DNA from: an uncultured Prevotellaceae bacterium
GTDB taxonomy: Bacteria; Bacteroidota; Bacteroidia; Bacteroidales; Bacteroidaceae
Assembly (NCBI GenBank): GCA_946644025.1
Contig: CAMPCG010000234.1
Location: forward strand, 1-5,103
Length of the DNA stretch: 5,103 nucleotides
Direction of reading: 5' to 3'
The notes below the pieces were generated by a model. That model was given only the letters and a program-made list of their open reading frames with translations, did no database searches and was not told where the DNA came from. Position 1 is the first letter of the stretch. Every line of letters begins with the position of its first letter. The translations under genes were made by a program, and so were the position numbers. Positions 1-5,103 of the stretch are shown here, piece by piece.

Positions 1-1239
1 GGGGGAGGGTCTGAGCGGGGGCAGGAACACCAGCACGAAGAGGATGGTGCCCACGAGCAGCAGGGAGCTGAAGAGGCCGAGGTCGCGCAGAGCCACCGAC
101 TCCAGGGGGACGAGGGCCAGGAAAGCCCCCACGGTGGTGATGTTCCCTACGACCAGCGGTGCGGCAATCTCGCGCAAGGCCCTACGCACATCAGGGGTAT
201 GGCGCAGGTGGGCGATGAGGTGCAGGGGATAGTTGACGGCGATGCCCACGATGACCGACGAGATGCCGATGACGATGACCGACACGCTGTCGTGGATAGC
301 GGCCAGGGCAGCCATGGCGAAGAGCCACCCCCACCCTATCGACACCACGATGAGCACTAAGTTGCGCACGCTGCGGAACACGAAACAGAGCAGCCCCACG
401 ATGAGCAGCAGGGCGAGCGTCACGGCCAGCAGGCTGTCGCGCTTTATCTGCTGGGCATTCTCCACGGCGATGACCGGCCCGCCCGCGAAGCGGATGTCTA
501 CGCCGGCAACATCGACTGCAGCCGCGCAGTCTTCCAGGAAGCGCAGCAGACGGGCGTTGCGGCTGGACTCGCTGCCGCCGTATGGCGACTGCATGAGCAC
601 CAGCGCGCGGCTCATGTCGGGCGTGAAGATATAGCCGTCGTAGCTCTCGTAGTTCACGGCCGGCTGCCGCTCCCGCAGAGTGGCCAGCAGGGGCGTAAAG
701 AGTCCCAGCGGGTCGCGCTGCACGCTCCCGGCCATCATGCCGCCCATGGGGAGCATGAGCGACTGCTTGTCGGCGGCAAGCTGCCGGTCGATGAAGGCAT
801 CGTCGGCCAGGAGGCTGTCCATGCGGGCATAGTCGCCGTCGGTGAGGAAATAGGGCATGTTGTCGTAGAGGAACTGCACCGTCTGCTCCGCCTGCGACAG
901 GTCTATCTGCGTGACGACGGTCTCGGCAAGGCCCGTGGTGTCGCGCTCGGCGACAATGGCGGCGAAAGTCTCGACGGCCTCCACCAGACGGTCGGGGTCC
1001 GACTGCGTCGAGTCGGCACCGGCAAAGAGGGCGACGATACGGTTGGCACCGGCACTTTCCTGATAGGCTTTCAGGGCCTGGCCGTACTTGCTGTCGAGAG
1101 GCAGGAAGTCGGCGATGTCCTCCTTATAGCGCTGCCGCGACATCAGGACCGCCAGCACCGCCGTGAGCAACAGCAGCACCGTCAGGCACAGGCCGCGCCT
1201 GGCACGCAGGAAGTCGTATATACTGAGTATTACCGGCAT
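1..1239 (-). CDS. MMPL/RND-superfamily lipid exporter, N-terminal half (3' end outside window)
   Basis: This open frame of 413 codons runs off the window without a stop. It begins MPVILSIYDFLRARRG. TM1 is at about residues 14-33, followed by DIADFLP (41-47), the usual post-TM1 signature of MMPL-type exporters. A periplasmic porter domain spans about 34-265. A TM2-TM6 bundle follows: about 269-287, 292-314, 319-342, 361-378 and 388-408, the last ending in FLPPL. TM4 carries GIAVNYPLH (332-340), where many MMPL/RND pumps have Asp-Tyr for proton relay; here it is Asn-Tyr. The segment TTVGAFLAL...SVALRDLGLF before TM6 is also typical. Full-length members are usually about 800 residues with a second, similar half, so roughly half is missing. 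The ATG lies 10 bp inside the preceding acyltransferase gene, suggesting translational coupling. Such pumps export lipids or hydrophobic metabolites across the inner membrane. The substrate here is unknown; by context it is the product of the upstream enzymes. Family assignment is firm, substrate is not. Confidence 0.9.
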   Translation of the reverse strand, partial: MPVILSIYDFLRARRGLCLTVLLLLTAVLAVLMSRQRYKEDIADFLPLDSKYGQALKAYQESAGANRIVALFAGADSTQSDPDRLVEAVETFAAIVAERDTTGLAETVVTQIDLSQAEQTVQFLYDNMPYFLTDGDYARMDSLLADDAFIDRQLAADKQSLMLPMGGMMAGSVQRDPLGLFTPLLATLRERQPAVNYESYDGYIFTPDMSRALVLMQSPYGGSESSRNARLLRFLEDCAAAVDVAGVDIRFAGGPVIAVENAQQIKRDSLLAVTLALLLIVGLLCFVFRSVRNLVLIVVSIGWGWLFAMAALAAIHDSVSVIVIGISSVIVGIAVNYPLHLIAHLRHTPDVRRALREIAAPLVVGNITTVGAFLALVPLESVALRDLGLFSSLLLVGTILFVLVFLPPLRPSP

Positions 1240-2363
1240 TTTGAGTTCACGGGGTTGGCATAGATACCGATGAAGATTTCCCTCAGCCGCTCCATGTCGC
1301 AGCTGTCGGCATACGTGTCGAGCCTTGCCAGCCGGGCGCAGAAGGCGTCATACTGCTCGTCGGTGTAGTGTTCACGGTAGTGGGTGTTGCCGTAGAGCAG
1401 GTCGTGGGCAATGTAGTTATTAGGATAGAGTCTATAGGCGGCGTTGATGCGCTGGTCCAGCAGCCGGGCCACGGCCTTGTGGTACTCGCTGTTCGTCAGT
1501 CCCTCAAAGGCCGAAAGGTCGTCGGCGCTGACGGGCTGGCACAGCTCGAAGTGCACGTGCCCCTTCTGCTGCATAATCCCGGTGAGGATGCTGTTAAGGT
1601 CCTCGCCGGGTTTCTTCATGTATCGTGCATACTGCGACTGATAGAGTTCGAGGGCCTTGAGCACGTCGCACGACTCCCACTCGTAGCTCACCGCCACGGG
1701 CACGATGTTCAGGTCGGCCAGGGCCTTGATTTTATCTTTCTGCTCGCTCATGCAGAACATCTTGACGATGCCCTGGTCGGTGGCGTCGATGCCGTCCTTC
1801 GTGCGCCCGTTGCGCTGGGCTATCCACACGCTCTCGCCCTTCTCCTTGATGCACCAGCGAATGTACTCCGAGAGGTGGAGCGACGAGCGGTAGAACTGTC
1901 GCAGGTCACCGCCGGGCCGCTCCACGCGGAACATCTTGTTGGACTTGCCCACGTCGATGACCACGGGGTGGGTCATCAGGTTTGCGCCGAAAGTGATTTC
2001 GGTGGTCTCAAACCCATTGACGACGAGGTAGTACTGCAGCAGACAGGCGTCGAGCATGATGTCGCGGTGGTTGGAGACGTAGAGGTAGTGCTTCTTAGGG
2101 TCCAGCTGCTGCAGCCCGTTGCAGGTGAACTCCTTTATGCTGCGGCTAATAATCTGCCTGTTCACCTCGAGCATGGCGTCGTGCTGGAACTCGCGCGTGG
2201 TGCGGTAAGAGCACAGCCTACGGCGCACGTCGTCGATGGACATGCCGGGAAAGACGTAGGAGGCGAGCAGGGGGAACACGTCGCTCTCGGCAATGCGCTT
2301 CAGGGCCGCCGGGACTTCCTCTTCGTAGTAAGGGCGTATGTCGTCGAACTTGGGGTTCTTCAT
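1230..2363 (-). CDS. PlsC-like (glycerol-phosphate-type) acyltransferase
   Basis: A 377-residue cytoplasmic or membrane-associated acyltransferase, starting MKNPKFDDIRPYYEEEVP. The catalytic block is YLYVSNHRDIMLD (93-105), with His99 and Asp105. Further blocks in the expected order are FRVERPGG (145-152), WIAQRNGRTKDG (180-191, in place of the usual EGTRS-type substrate-binding motif) and VPVAVSYEWE (221-230, the IPV-like motif). No transmembrane segment is evident. Annotation pipelines usually call such proteins 1-acylglycerol-3-phosphate acyltransferase, but the motif spacing is HX5D rather than HX4D, so the acceptor is uncertain. The frame is open upstream to an ATG at 2525, but those 54 codons run through the esterase gene and a repeat, giving a low-complexity Pro/Thr stretch; the ATG at 2363, at TAATATG, is preferred. 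It overlaps the exporter gene by 10 bp. By context it acylates a lipid or pigment precursor handed to that exporter (inference). Confidence 0.87.
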   Translation of the reverse strand: MKNPKFDDIRPYYEEEVPAALKRIAESDVFPLLASYVFPGMSIDDVRRRLCSYRTTREFQHDAMLEVNRQIISRSIKEFTCNGLQQLDPKKHYLYVSNHRDIMLDACLLQYYLVVNGFETTEITFGANLMTHPVVIDVGKSNKMFRVERPGGDLRQFYRSSLHLSEYIRWCIKEKGESVWIAQRNGRTKDGIDATDQGIVKMFCMSEQKDKIKALADLNIVPVAVSYEWESCDVLKALELYQSQYARYMKKPGEDLNSILTGIMQQKGHVHFELCQPVSADDLSAFEGLTNSEYHKAVARLLDQRINAAYRLYPNNYIAHDLLYGNTHYREHYTDEQYDAFCARLARLDTYADSCDMERLREIFIGIYANPVNSKCR

Positions 2364-2365
2364 AT

Positions 2366-2419
2366 TAGGGGGGATGGTGGGGGTAGTGGGTATTGTGGGT
2401 TTAGTGGGTATTGTGGGGG
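2366..2419. repeat. Three imperfect 18-bp tandem repeats, G-rich on the plus strand
   Basis: Units start at 2366, 2384 and 2402. The first 16 bases of the second and third units (TAGTGGGTATTGTGGG) are identical; the first unit matches the second at 13 of 18 positions. The array covers the esterase stop codon (2401-2403) and nearly the whole 37-nt gap before the acyltransferase ATG. Between 2368 and 2426 the plus strand has seven runs of three or more G, so a G-quadruplex could form on the template strand, and the mRNA is C-rich and G-poor here. The 18-bp period equals six codons, so copy-number change would not shift either reading frame. Its origin (slippage or insertion scar) is not known. 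Confidence 0.8.
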
Positions 2420-3261
2420 AGGTGGGAGAGCCAGCCGAGGAAGTCCTGGCGCCACTGCCGGCACTCGGGGGTGCCCTTGGTGTCGCTGGCTCCGAATCCG
2501 TGTCCTCCGCTGGAATACTGGACATATCTGTGGCTGACGCCCTTTGCCGTAAGTGCCGAGTCGAGGAGCACGGCGTTGCGGTAGTCCACGACGGGGTCGT
2601 CCTTGCAGTTGACGATGAACACGGGCGGGCAGTCGCCTGGCACGTGACGCTCGAGCGAGAGCAGGTCGCGCAGCTGGCGGTTCTTTGTCCGCGAGTCGCC
2701 GAGCAGCCCGCGGCGCGAGCGCCGGTGGGTACAGGGGTCGGTCATGCTGACCACGGGATAGACCGTAGCGACGAAGGCGGGCCGCTCTCCCGGCGGGAAC
2801 AGTTCGGCGGCCGACATGGCCAGGTGTCCGCCGGCCGAGAATCCCATCACGCCGATGCTGTCGGGGTTGATGCCATAGCGCCGGGCGTTCTGGCGCATAT
2901 AGCCAAGGGCCTGGCGCAGGTCGTCCTGCGGGTCGGGGTATCGGTTGCCACGGAAGAGCAGGCGGTGGTGGGTGACGAAGGCGGGGACGTAGGCCGTGCG
3001 GTAGCGCAGCACGAAGGCGGCAATGCCGTGAGCGTTGAGCCAGCGGGCCACGTCGCTGCCCTCGGTCTGCATGTCGTGCCAGAAATAGCTGCCACCCGGA
3101 CAGACCACCACGGCGACGCTGGCCTTGTCTACGAGGTAGGGGGTCAGCTCCACGCGCTTATGGCAGCCGGTGCCCTCCCAGATGTTCACCGGGGCGGGGG
3201 CTGCAACGCTGTTGCAGCATAGAAGACAGGCGAGCAGGATGATGGTTAGGAAGCGGTACAT
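2401..3261 (-). CDS. Secreted alpha/beta-hydrolase esterase (acetyl-xylan/feruloyl-esterase-like fold)
   Basis: A 286-residue serine hydrolase with an N-terminal signal peptide: hydrophobic core FLTIILLACLLCC, probable signal peptidase I cleavage after SVAA near residue 21. It is therefore expected in the periplasm or outside. The oxyanion-hole loop is CPGGSY (54-59). The nucleophile elbow is GFSAGG (140-145, Ser142). The acid lies in CKDDPVVD (219-226, Asp221 or more likely Asp222) and the base is His254 in GGHGFG. This is a complete triad in the arrangement of BD-FAE/Aes-type carboxylesterases, of normal length. Family members remove acetyl or other acyl groups from sugars or small esters; the substrate cannot be read from the sequence. 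The ATG at 3261 overlaps the end of the oxidoreductase gene by 16 bp, so it is co-transcribed. The last residues (LPHNTH) and the stop come from an 18-bp repeat, so the natural C-terminus may have been altered. It is the odd member in a lipid-type operon. Confidence 0.88.
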   Translation of the reverse strand: MYRFLTIILLACLLCCNSVAAPAPVNIWEGTGCHKRVELTPYLVDKASVAVVVCPGGSYFWHDMQTEGSDVARWLNAHGIAAFVLRYRTAYVPAFVTHHRLLFRGNRYPDPQDDLRQALGYMRQNARRYGINPDSIGVMGFSAGGHLAMSAAELFPPGERPAFVATVYPVVSMTDPCTHRRSRRGLLGDSRTKNRQLRDLLSLERHVPGDCPPVFIVNCKDDPVVDYRNAVLLDSALTAKGVSHRYVQYSSGGHGFGASDTKGTPECRQWRQDFLGWLSHLPHNTH

Positions 3262-4808
3262 GCGTTAATCTTGTTGATGACGTGGTTGGTGCCGAGCAGT
3301 GCCTCGGCGGTGTTGATGGCCGTGAGCGGCACGCCGCAGAATCCGTGCAGGTTGTTGTTCTGCCCGGTGAGCAGCAGGTTGTCCACCTTCGTCACCACGG
3401 GCAGATGTGAGAGGGCGATGTTGCGGCAGTCCTTGCTGAATCCGCAGATGGTGCCCTCCTTGACGCCGTAGTAGTCACGAATGGTGAGCGGCGAGGCGGC
3501 GTTCACGGCCTCGATGCAGTCGCTGAAGCCCGGGTGCAGGTCGTCCACCTGGCGCAGCAGGGCGGCCGCCATCTCCTGTTTCCACGCCTCGTAGCCGGGA
3601 CCGCGTCGGCCCACGGTGGTGTCGGCCCAGCGGGCGGCCATCTCGAAGGGCATAGGGGCGGTGACCATGGCCTTGCTGGCCGTGGGGCAGGTGCCGCTGG
3701 CATTGTCCTCCTCGGGCGGGGTCATGAAGAGGAAACCCTGGGGCCACGGGCGGTCGGTGCGCTCGAAGTTCCACACGTCGGCATAGCGGGTCATGTAGTA
3801 CTCCGAGTGGTTGATGTAGGGGAACGTGCCCGCCTTCAGCTTGATGAAGAGCGAGAAGGCCGAGTAGGCGTTGGGGATGCTCTCCAGCCGCTCGCGGTAG
3901 GCCTTGGGAAAGGCCCGCTGGTCCATGAGCTGCAAGAGCGTGCAGGGGTGTATGTCGGAGACGTAATAGTCGGCGGTATAGATGCGGCCCTGGCGTGTAC
4001 GCACGTGGTCCACGTGGCGCAGGCTCCCTCTCGCCGAAGGGGATGGCGATTGCTTCACCTCGACCCACTCCACGCCGTCGGCCGCGATGACGCTGCCGCC
4101 ATGGTCGGTGATGACCTGGGCCAGGAGGTCGGCAAAGTGGCTGCTGCCGCCCACGAAGCGGCTGGCTCCCTCGATGTAGAGTGTGCTGACGATGGCGTGA
4201 ACGTAGGCCGGGGTCTGGCCGGGCCGCCCGCCGTAGAGGGGGTTCATGTAGGCCAGCACGGCGCGCAGCCGCTCGTCGGCAGTGAACTGGGCGATGAAGT
4301 CGTTGGCGGCCATGAGGAAGTCGGGCGACGAGGCGAAGAGCGGCAGCCCCCCGGCAGAGGGCCGCAGGTTGAAGAGGTCGGTGTGGTCGGCAATGTGCAG
4401 CACGGCGTCGGTGTAGCGCTCCAGCCCCCGTCGCTCACGGGGAAACTGGCTGGCAAGGGTCTCGACGAAGCGCTCGCGCCCCTGCGCCATGGTGTAGCTG
4501 CGGCGGTCCTCGGCAAAGAAGATGCGGTCGGTGCAGTCGTCGTCCACGTCCATGAGCCGCGCCTTGTCCTCAATGCCTAAATAGCGGCAGATGCGCCAGA
4601 TGTTGCCCCCGGGCCTCATGCCGCCCACGACGTGCATACCCGTATCGAAGGTCTGGCCGAAGCGGCAAAACGTCTGCAGACCGCCGCCGATGGTGGCGTT
4701 CTTCTCCAGCACGGTGACACGAAAGCCCTCCTTGGACAGGATGGCTCCGGTGAAGAGGCCGCCCAGTCCGCCGCCGATGATTACTACGCTTTTGCTACGC
4801 TCGTACAT
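3246..4808 (-). CDS. FAD-dependent phytoene-desaturase/retinol-saturase-like oxidoreductase
   Basis: A 520-residue flavoprotein starting MYERSKSVVIIGGGLGG. The N-terminal Rossmann dinucleotide-binding motif is GGGLGG (12-17), with the beta-2 end acidic residue in VLEKN (Glu35) and the CrtI/RetSat hallmark IGGGLQTF (40-47) just after it. A substrate domain occupies about residues 100-470. The C-terminal FAD-closing motif is LLLTGQNNNLHGFCGVPL (478-495). Length and motifs fit the CrtI/CrtISO/RetSat superfamily, which desaturates, isomerises or saturates long polyenes using FAD. Similar proteins are common in Bacteroidota aryl-polyene, resorcinol and other lipid loci, where their exact reaction is mostly unproven. 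The frame stays open up to an ATG at 4949, but that start lies upstream of the promoter at 4886-4917 and would add 47 residues before the Rossmann strand, so 4808 is chosen. It is the first gene of the operon and overlaps the esterase start by 16 bp. A carotenoid substrate is possible but no other carotenoid gene is visible. Confidence 0.88.
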   Translation of the reverse strand: MYERSKSVVIIGGGLGGLFTGAILSKEGFRVTVLEKNATIGGGLQTFCRFGQTFDTGMHVVGGMRPGGNIWRICRYLGIEDKARLMDVDDDCTDRIFFAEDRRSYTMAQGRERFVETLASQFPRERRGLERYTDAVLHIADHTDLFNLRPSAGGLPLFASSPDFLMAANDFIAQFTADERLRAVLAYMNPLYGGRPGQTPAYVHAIVSTLYIEGASRFVGGSSHFADLLAQVITDHGGSVIAADGVEWVEVKQSPSPSARGSLRHVDHVRTRQGRIYTADYYVSDIHPCTLLQLMDQRAFPKAYRERLESIPNAYSAFSLFIKLKAGTFPYINHSEYYMTRYADVWNFERTDRPWPQGFLFMTPPEEDNASGTCPTASKAMVTAPMPFEMAARWADTTVGRRGPGYEAWKQEMAAALLRQVDDLHPGFSDCIEAVNAASPLTIRDYYGVKEGTICGFSKDCRNIALSHLPVVTKVDNLLLTGQNNNLHGFCGVPLTAINTAEALLGTNHVINKINACTAS

Positions 4809-4831
4809 GCTCTTAAAGCCAAACTCCAGGC

Positions 4832-4861
4832 ACTGTTTTCCCGACCTACCAAGGGGACAGT
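4832..4861 (-). other. Possible hairpin in the 5' leader of the oxidoreductase mRNA
   Basis: ACTGT at 4832-4836 and ACAGT at 4857-4861 are reverse complements. Just inside them CCC (4840-4842) can pair with the GGGG run at 4853-4856, leaving a three-base bulge. It sits within the roughly 70-nt untranslated leader, ending 24 nt before the ATG. The stem is short and no riboswitch family is recognised, so a regulatory role is only a possibility. Confidence 0.3.
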
Positions 4862-4885
4862 CCGGGCCGTTTTTGATAATAGATG

Positions 4886-4917
4886 CAAAGGTAGGCAATA
4901 ATCGGCAGACGGCAAAA
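4886..4917 (-). promoter_or_regulatory. Bacteroidota sigma-ABfr-type promoter for the four-gene operon
   Basis: Read on the minus strand, TTTTG (4917-4913) is followed 19 nt later by TACCTTTG (4893-4886). These match the known Bacteroides consensus of a TTTG -33 box and a TAnnTTTG -7 box separated by about 19-21 nt. Transcription would start near 4880, leaving a leader of about 70 nt before the ATG at 4808. The promoter lies inside the longer open frame and so decides the start choice for the oxidoreductase. No comparable promoter was seen inside the operon. Confidence 0.8.
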
Positions 4918-4938
4918 GGAATTAACCATTTTTCATCC

Positions 4939-4967
4939 TTTAACTCCATTTAACTTGCTAAAGTTCG
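4939..4967 (+). promoter_or_regulatory. AT-rich repeats upstream of rnpB, between two divergent promoters
   Basis: TTTAACT occurs at 4939-4945 and again at 4949-4955, exactly 10 bp (about one helical turn) apart. An interrupted palindrome, AACTT-GCTA-AAGTT, spans 4952-4965 and abuts the weak -33 position of the rnpB promoter. It could be an UP-type element or an operator; nothing identifies a binding protein, and AT-rich spacer DNA produces such patterns by chance. Confidence 0.25.
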
Positions 4968-4994
4968 CCGTGTGCCCAAAAACCGCTACCTTTG
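4964..4994 (+). promoter_or_regulatory. Promoter of the RNase P RNA gene
   Basis: A perfect Bacteroidota -7 box, TACCTTTG, lies at 4987-4994. Nineteen nucleotides upstream is TTCG (4964-4967), a one-mismatch version of the TTTG -33 box. The predicted start is about six bases after the -7 box, at about 5001, which agrees with where recognisable RNase P RNA sequence begins. It is divergent from the operon promoter; the two -33 boxes are less than 50 bp apart. Confidence 0.75.
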
Positions 4995-5000
4995 CACGCT

Positions 5001-5103
5001 GAAAGCACTGTCTCGGCCTGTCGCTGGCCGTGCCGTGTAGGCATGACGGGAGGAAAGTCCGGGCAGCACAGGGCGCTCCACTTCTGAAAGTAGAAGCAGT
5101 CGG
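5001..5103 (+). ncRNA. rnpB: RNase P RNA (bacterial class A type), 5' portion
   Basis: This is the catalytic RNA of ribonuclease P, which trims the 5' leader of tRNA precursors. The diagnostic conserved block GAGGAAAGTCCGGGC is at 5050-5064 (conserved region I, including the 5' strand of P4), followed by CACAGGGC (5067-5074) as in other Bacteroidota RNase P RNAs. Upstream, CGGCC (5014-5018) and GGCCG (5026-5030) form a five-base-pair hairpin in the place of P3. Downstream, CTTCT (5081-5085) pairs with AGAAG (5092-5096). Roughly the first 100 nt are present and the rest lies beyond the window edge, so the 3' P4 strand and the terminator cannot be checked. The 5' end is inferred from the promoter and could be a few bases off. 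Confidence 0.93.

Noticed and set aside
233..634. Plus-strand open frames in the first 650 bases
   Set aside because: Met/Thr/Ser/Arg-rich translations opposite the membrane helices of the exporter; the minus frame is continuous for 413 codons with MMPL features.
2366..2419. CRISPR-like array
   Set aside because: The 18-bp units are directly tandem with no unique spacers and no cas genes nearby.
1368..2537. Long plus-strand open frame (389 codons) opposite the acyltransferase
   Set aside because: It is antisense to a gene with clear catalytic motifs. Its translation is Val/His/Leu/Gly-rich with no recognisable domain, as expected from the complement of G+C-rich codons.
2338..3222. Plus-strand open frame (294 codons) opposite the esterase
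   Set aside because: Antisense shadow; the apparent Gly/Val-rich N-terminus is just the G-rich repeat read in this frame.
3211..3261. Lipoprotein signal in the esterase (LLAC at residues 9-12)
   Set aside because: Cleavage there would leave a very short signal and a hydrophobic stretch after the Cys; an ordinary signal peptidase I site after SVAA fits better, though a lipoprotein is not fully excluded.
3534..4580. Long plus-strand open frame (348 codons) opposite the oxidoreductase
   Set aside because: Same reason: biased composition, no motifs, no promoter, and fully overlapped by a well-supported flavoprotein gene.
4853..4879. Rho-independent terminator on the plus strand (GC-rich stretch followed by TTTTT at 4870-4874)
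   Set aside because: No plus-strand gene ends before it and the GC-rich part lacks a convincing stem directly before the T-run; it falls in the leader of the minus-strand operon.

Overview
The window looks like chromosomal DNA from a G+C-rich member of the Bacteroidota, most likely Bacteroidales (a Prevotella-like lineage would fit, but this is inference). Three things point there. Two perfect TAnnTTTG promoter -7 boxes (TACCTTTG) lie in the only real intergenic region. The genes lack obvious Shine-Dalgarno sequences. The protein families (RetSat/CrtI-like oxidoreductase, HxxxxxD-type PlsC-like acyltransferase, MMPL exporter) are a combination familiar from lipid and pigment loci of this phylum.

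Layout: everything from about 4890 down to position 1 is one minus-strand transcription unit, read right to left. First is a FAD-dependent phytoene-desaturase/retinol-saturase-like oxidoreductase (4808-3246). It overlaps by 16 bp a secreted alpha/beta-hydrolase esterase (3261-2401). A 37-nt gap made of G/C-skewed 18-bp repeats follows, then a PlsC-like acyltransferase (2363-1230). That gene overlaps by 10 bp the N-terminal half of an MMPL/RND-superfamily exporter (1239 to the window edge, 413 codons, no stop). On the other side of the intergenic region, transcribed to the right, is the 5' part of the RNase P RNA gene rnpB (about 5001 to the window edge).

How they may work together: the oxidoreductase acts on a hydrophobic, probably polyene or isoprenoid-like, substrate. 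The acyltransferase would attach an acyl or aryl-acyl group to a lipid acceptor, and the MMPL pump would move the product towards the outer membrane. This resembles aryl-polyene/dialkylresorcinol (flexirubin-type) and related lipid clusters of Bacteroidota. However, no ketosynthase, ACP or aromatase gene is in view, so the product cannot be named. The secreted esterase is the unexpected member. It may be a functional part (deacylation in the periplasm) or a later insertion, and the repeats at its 3' end fit either reading.

No CRISPR array, tRNA, transposase or phage gene is visible. The long plus-strand open frames are antisense shadows caused by the G+C-rich codon usage.
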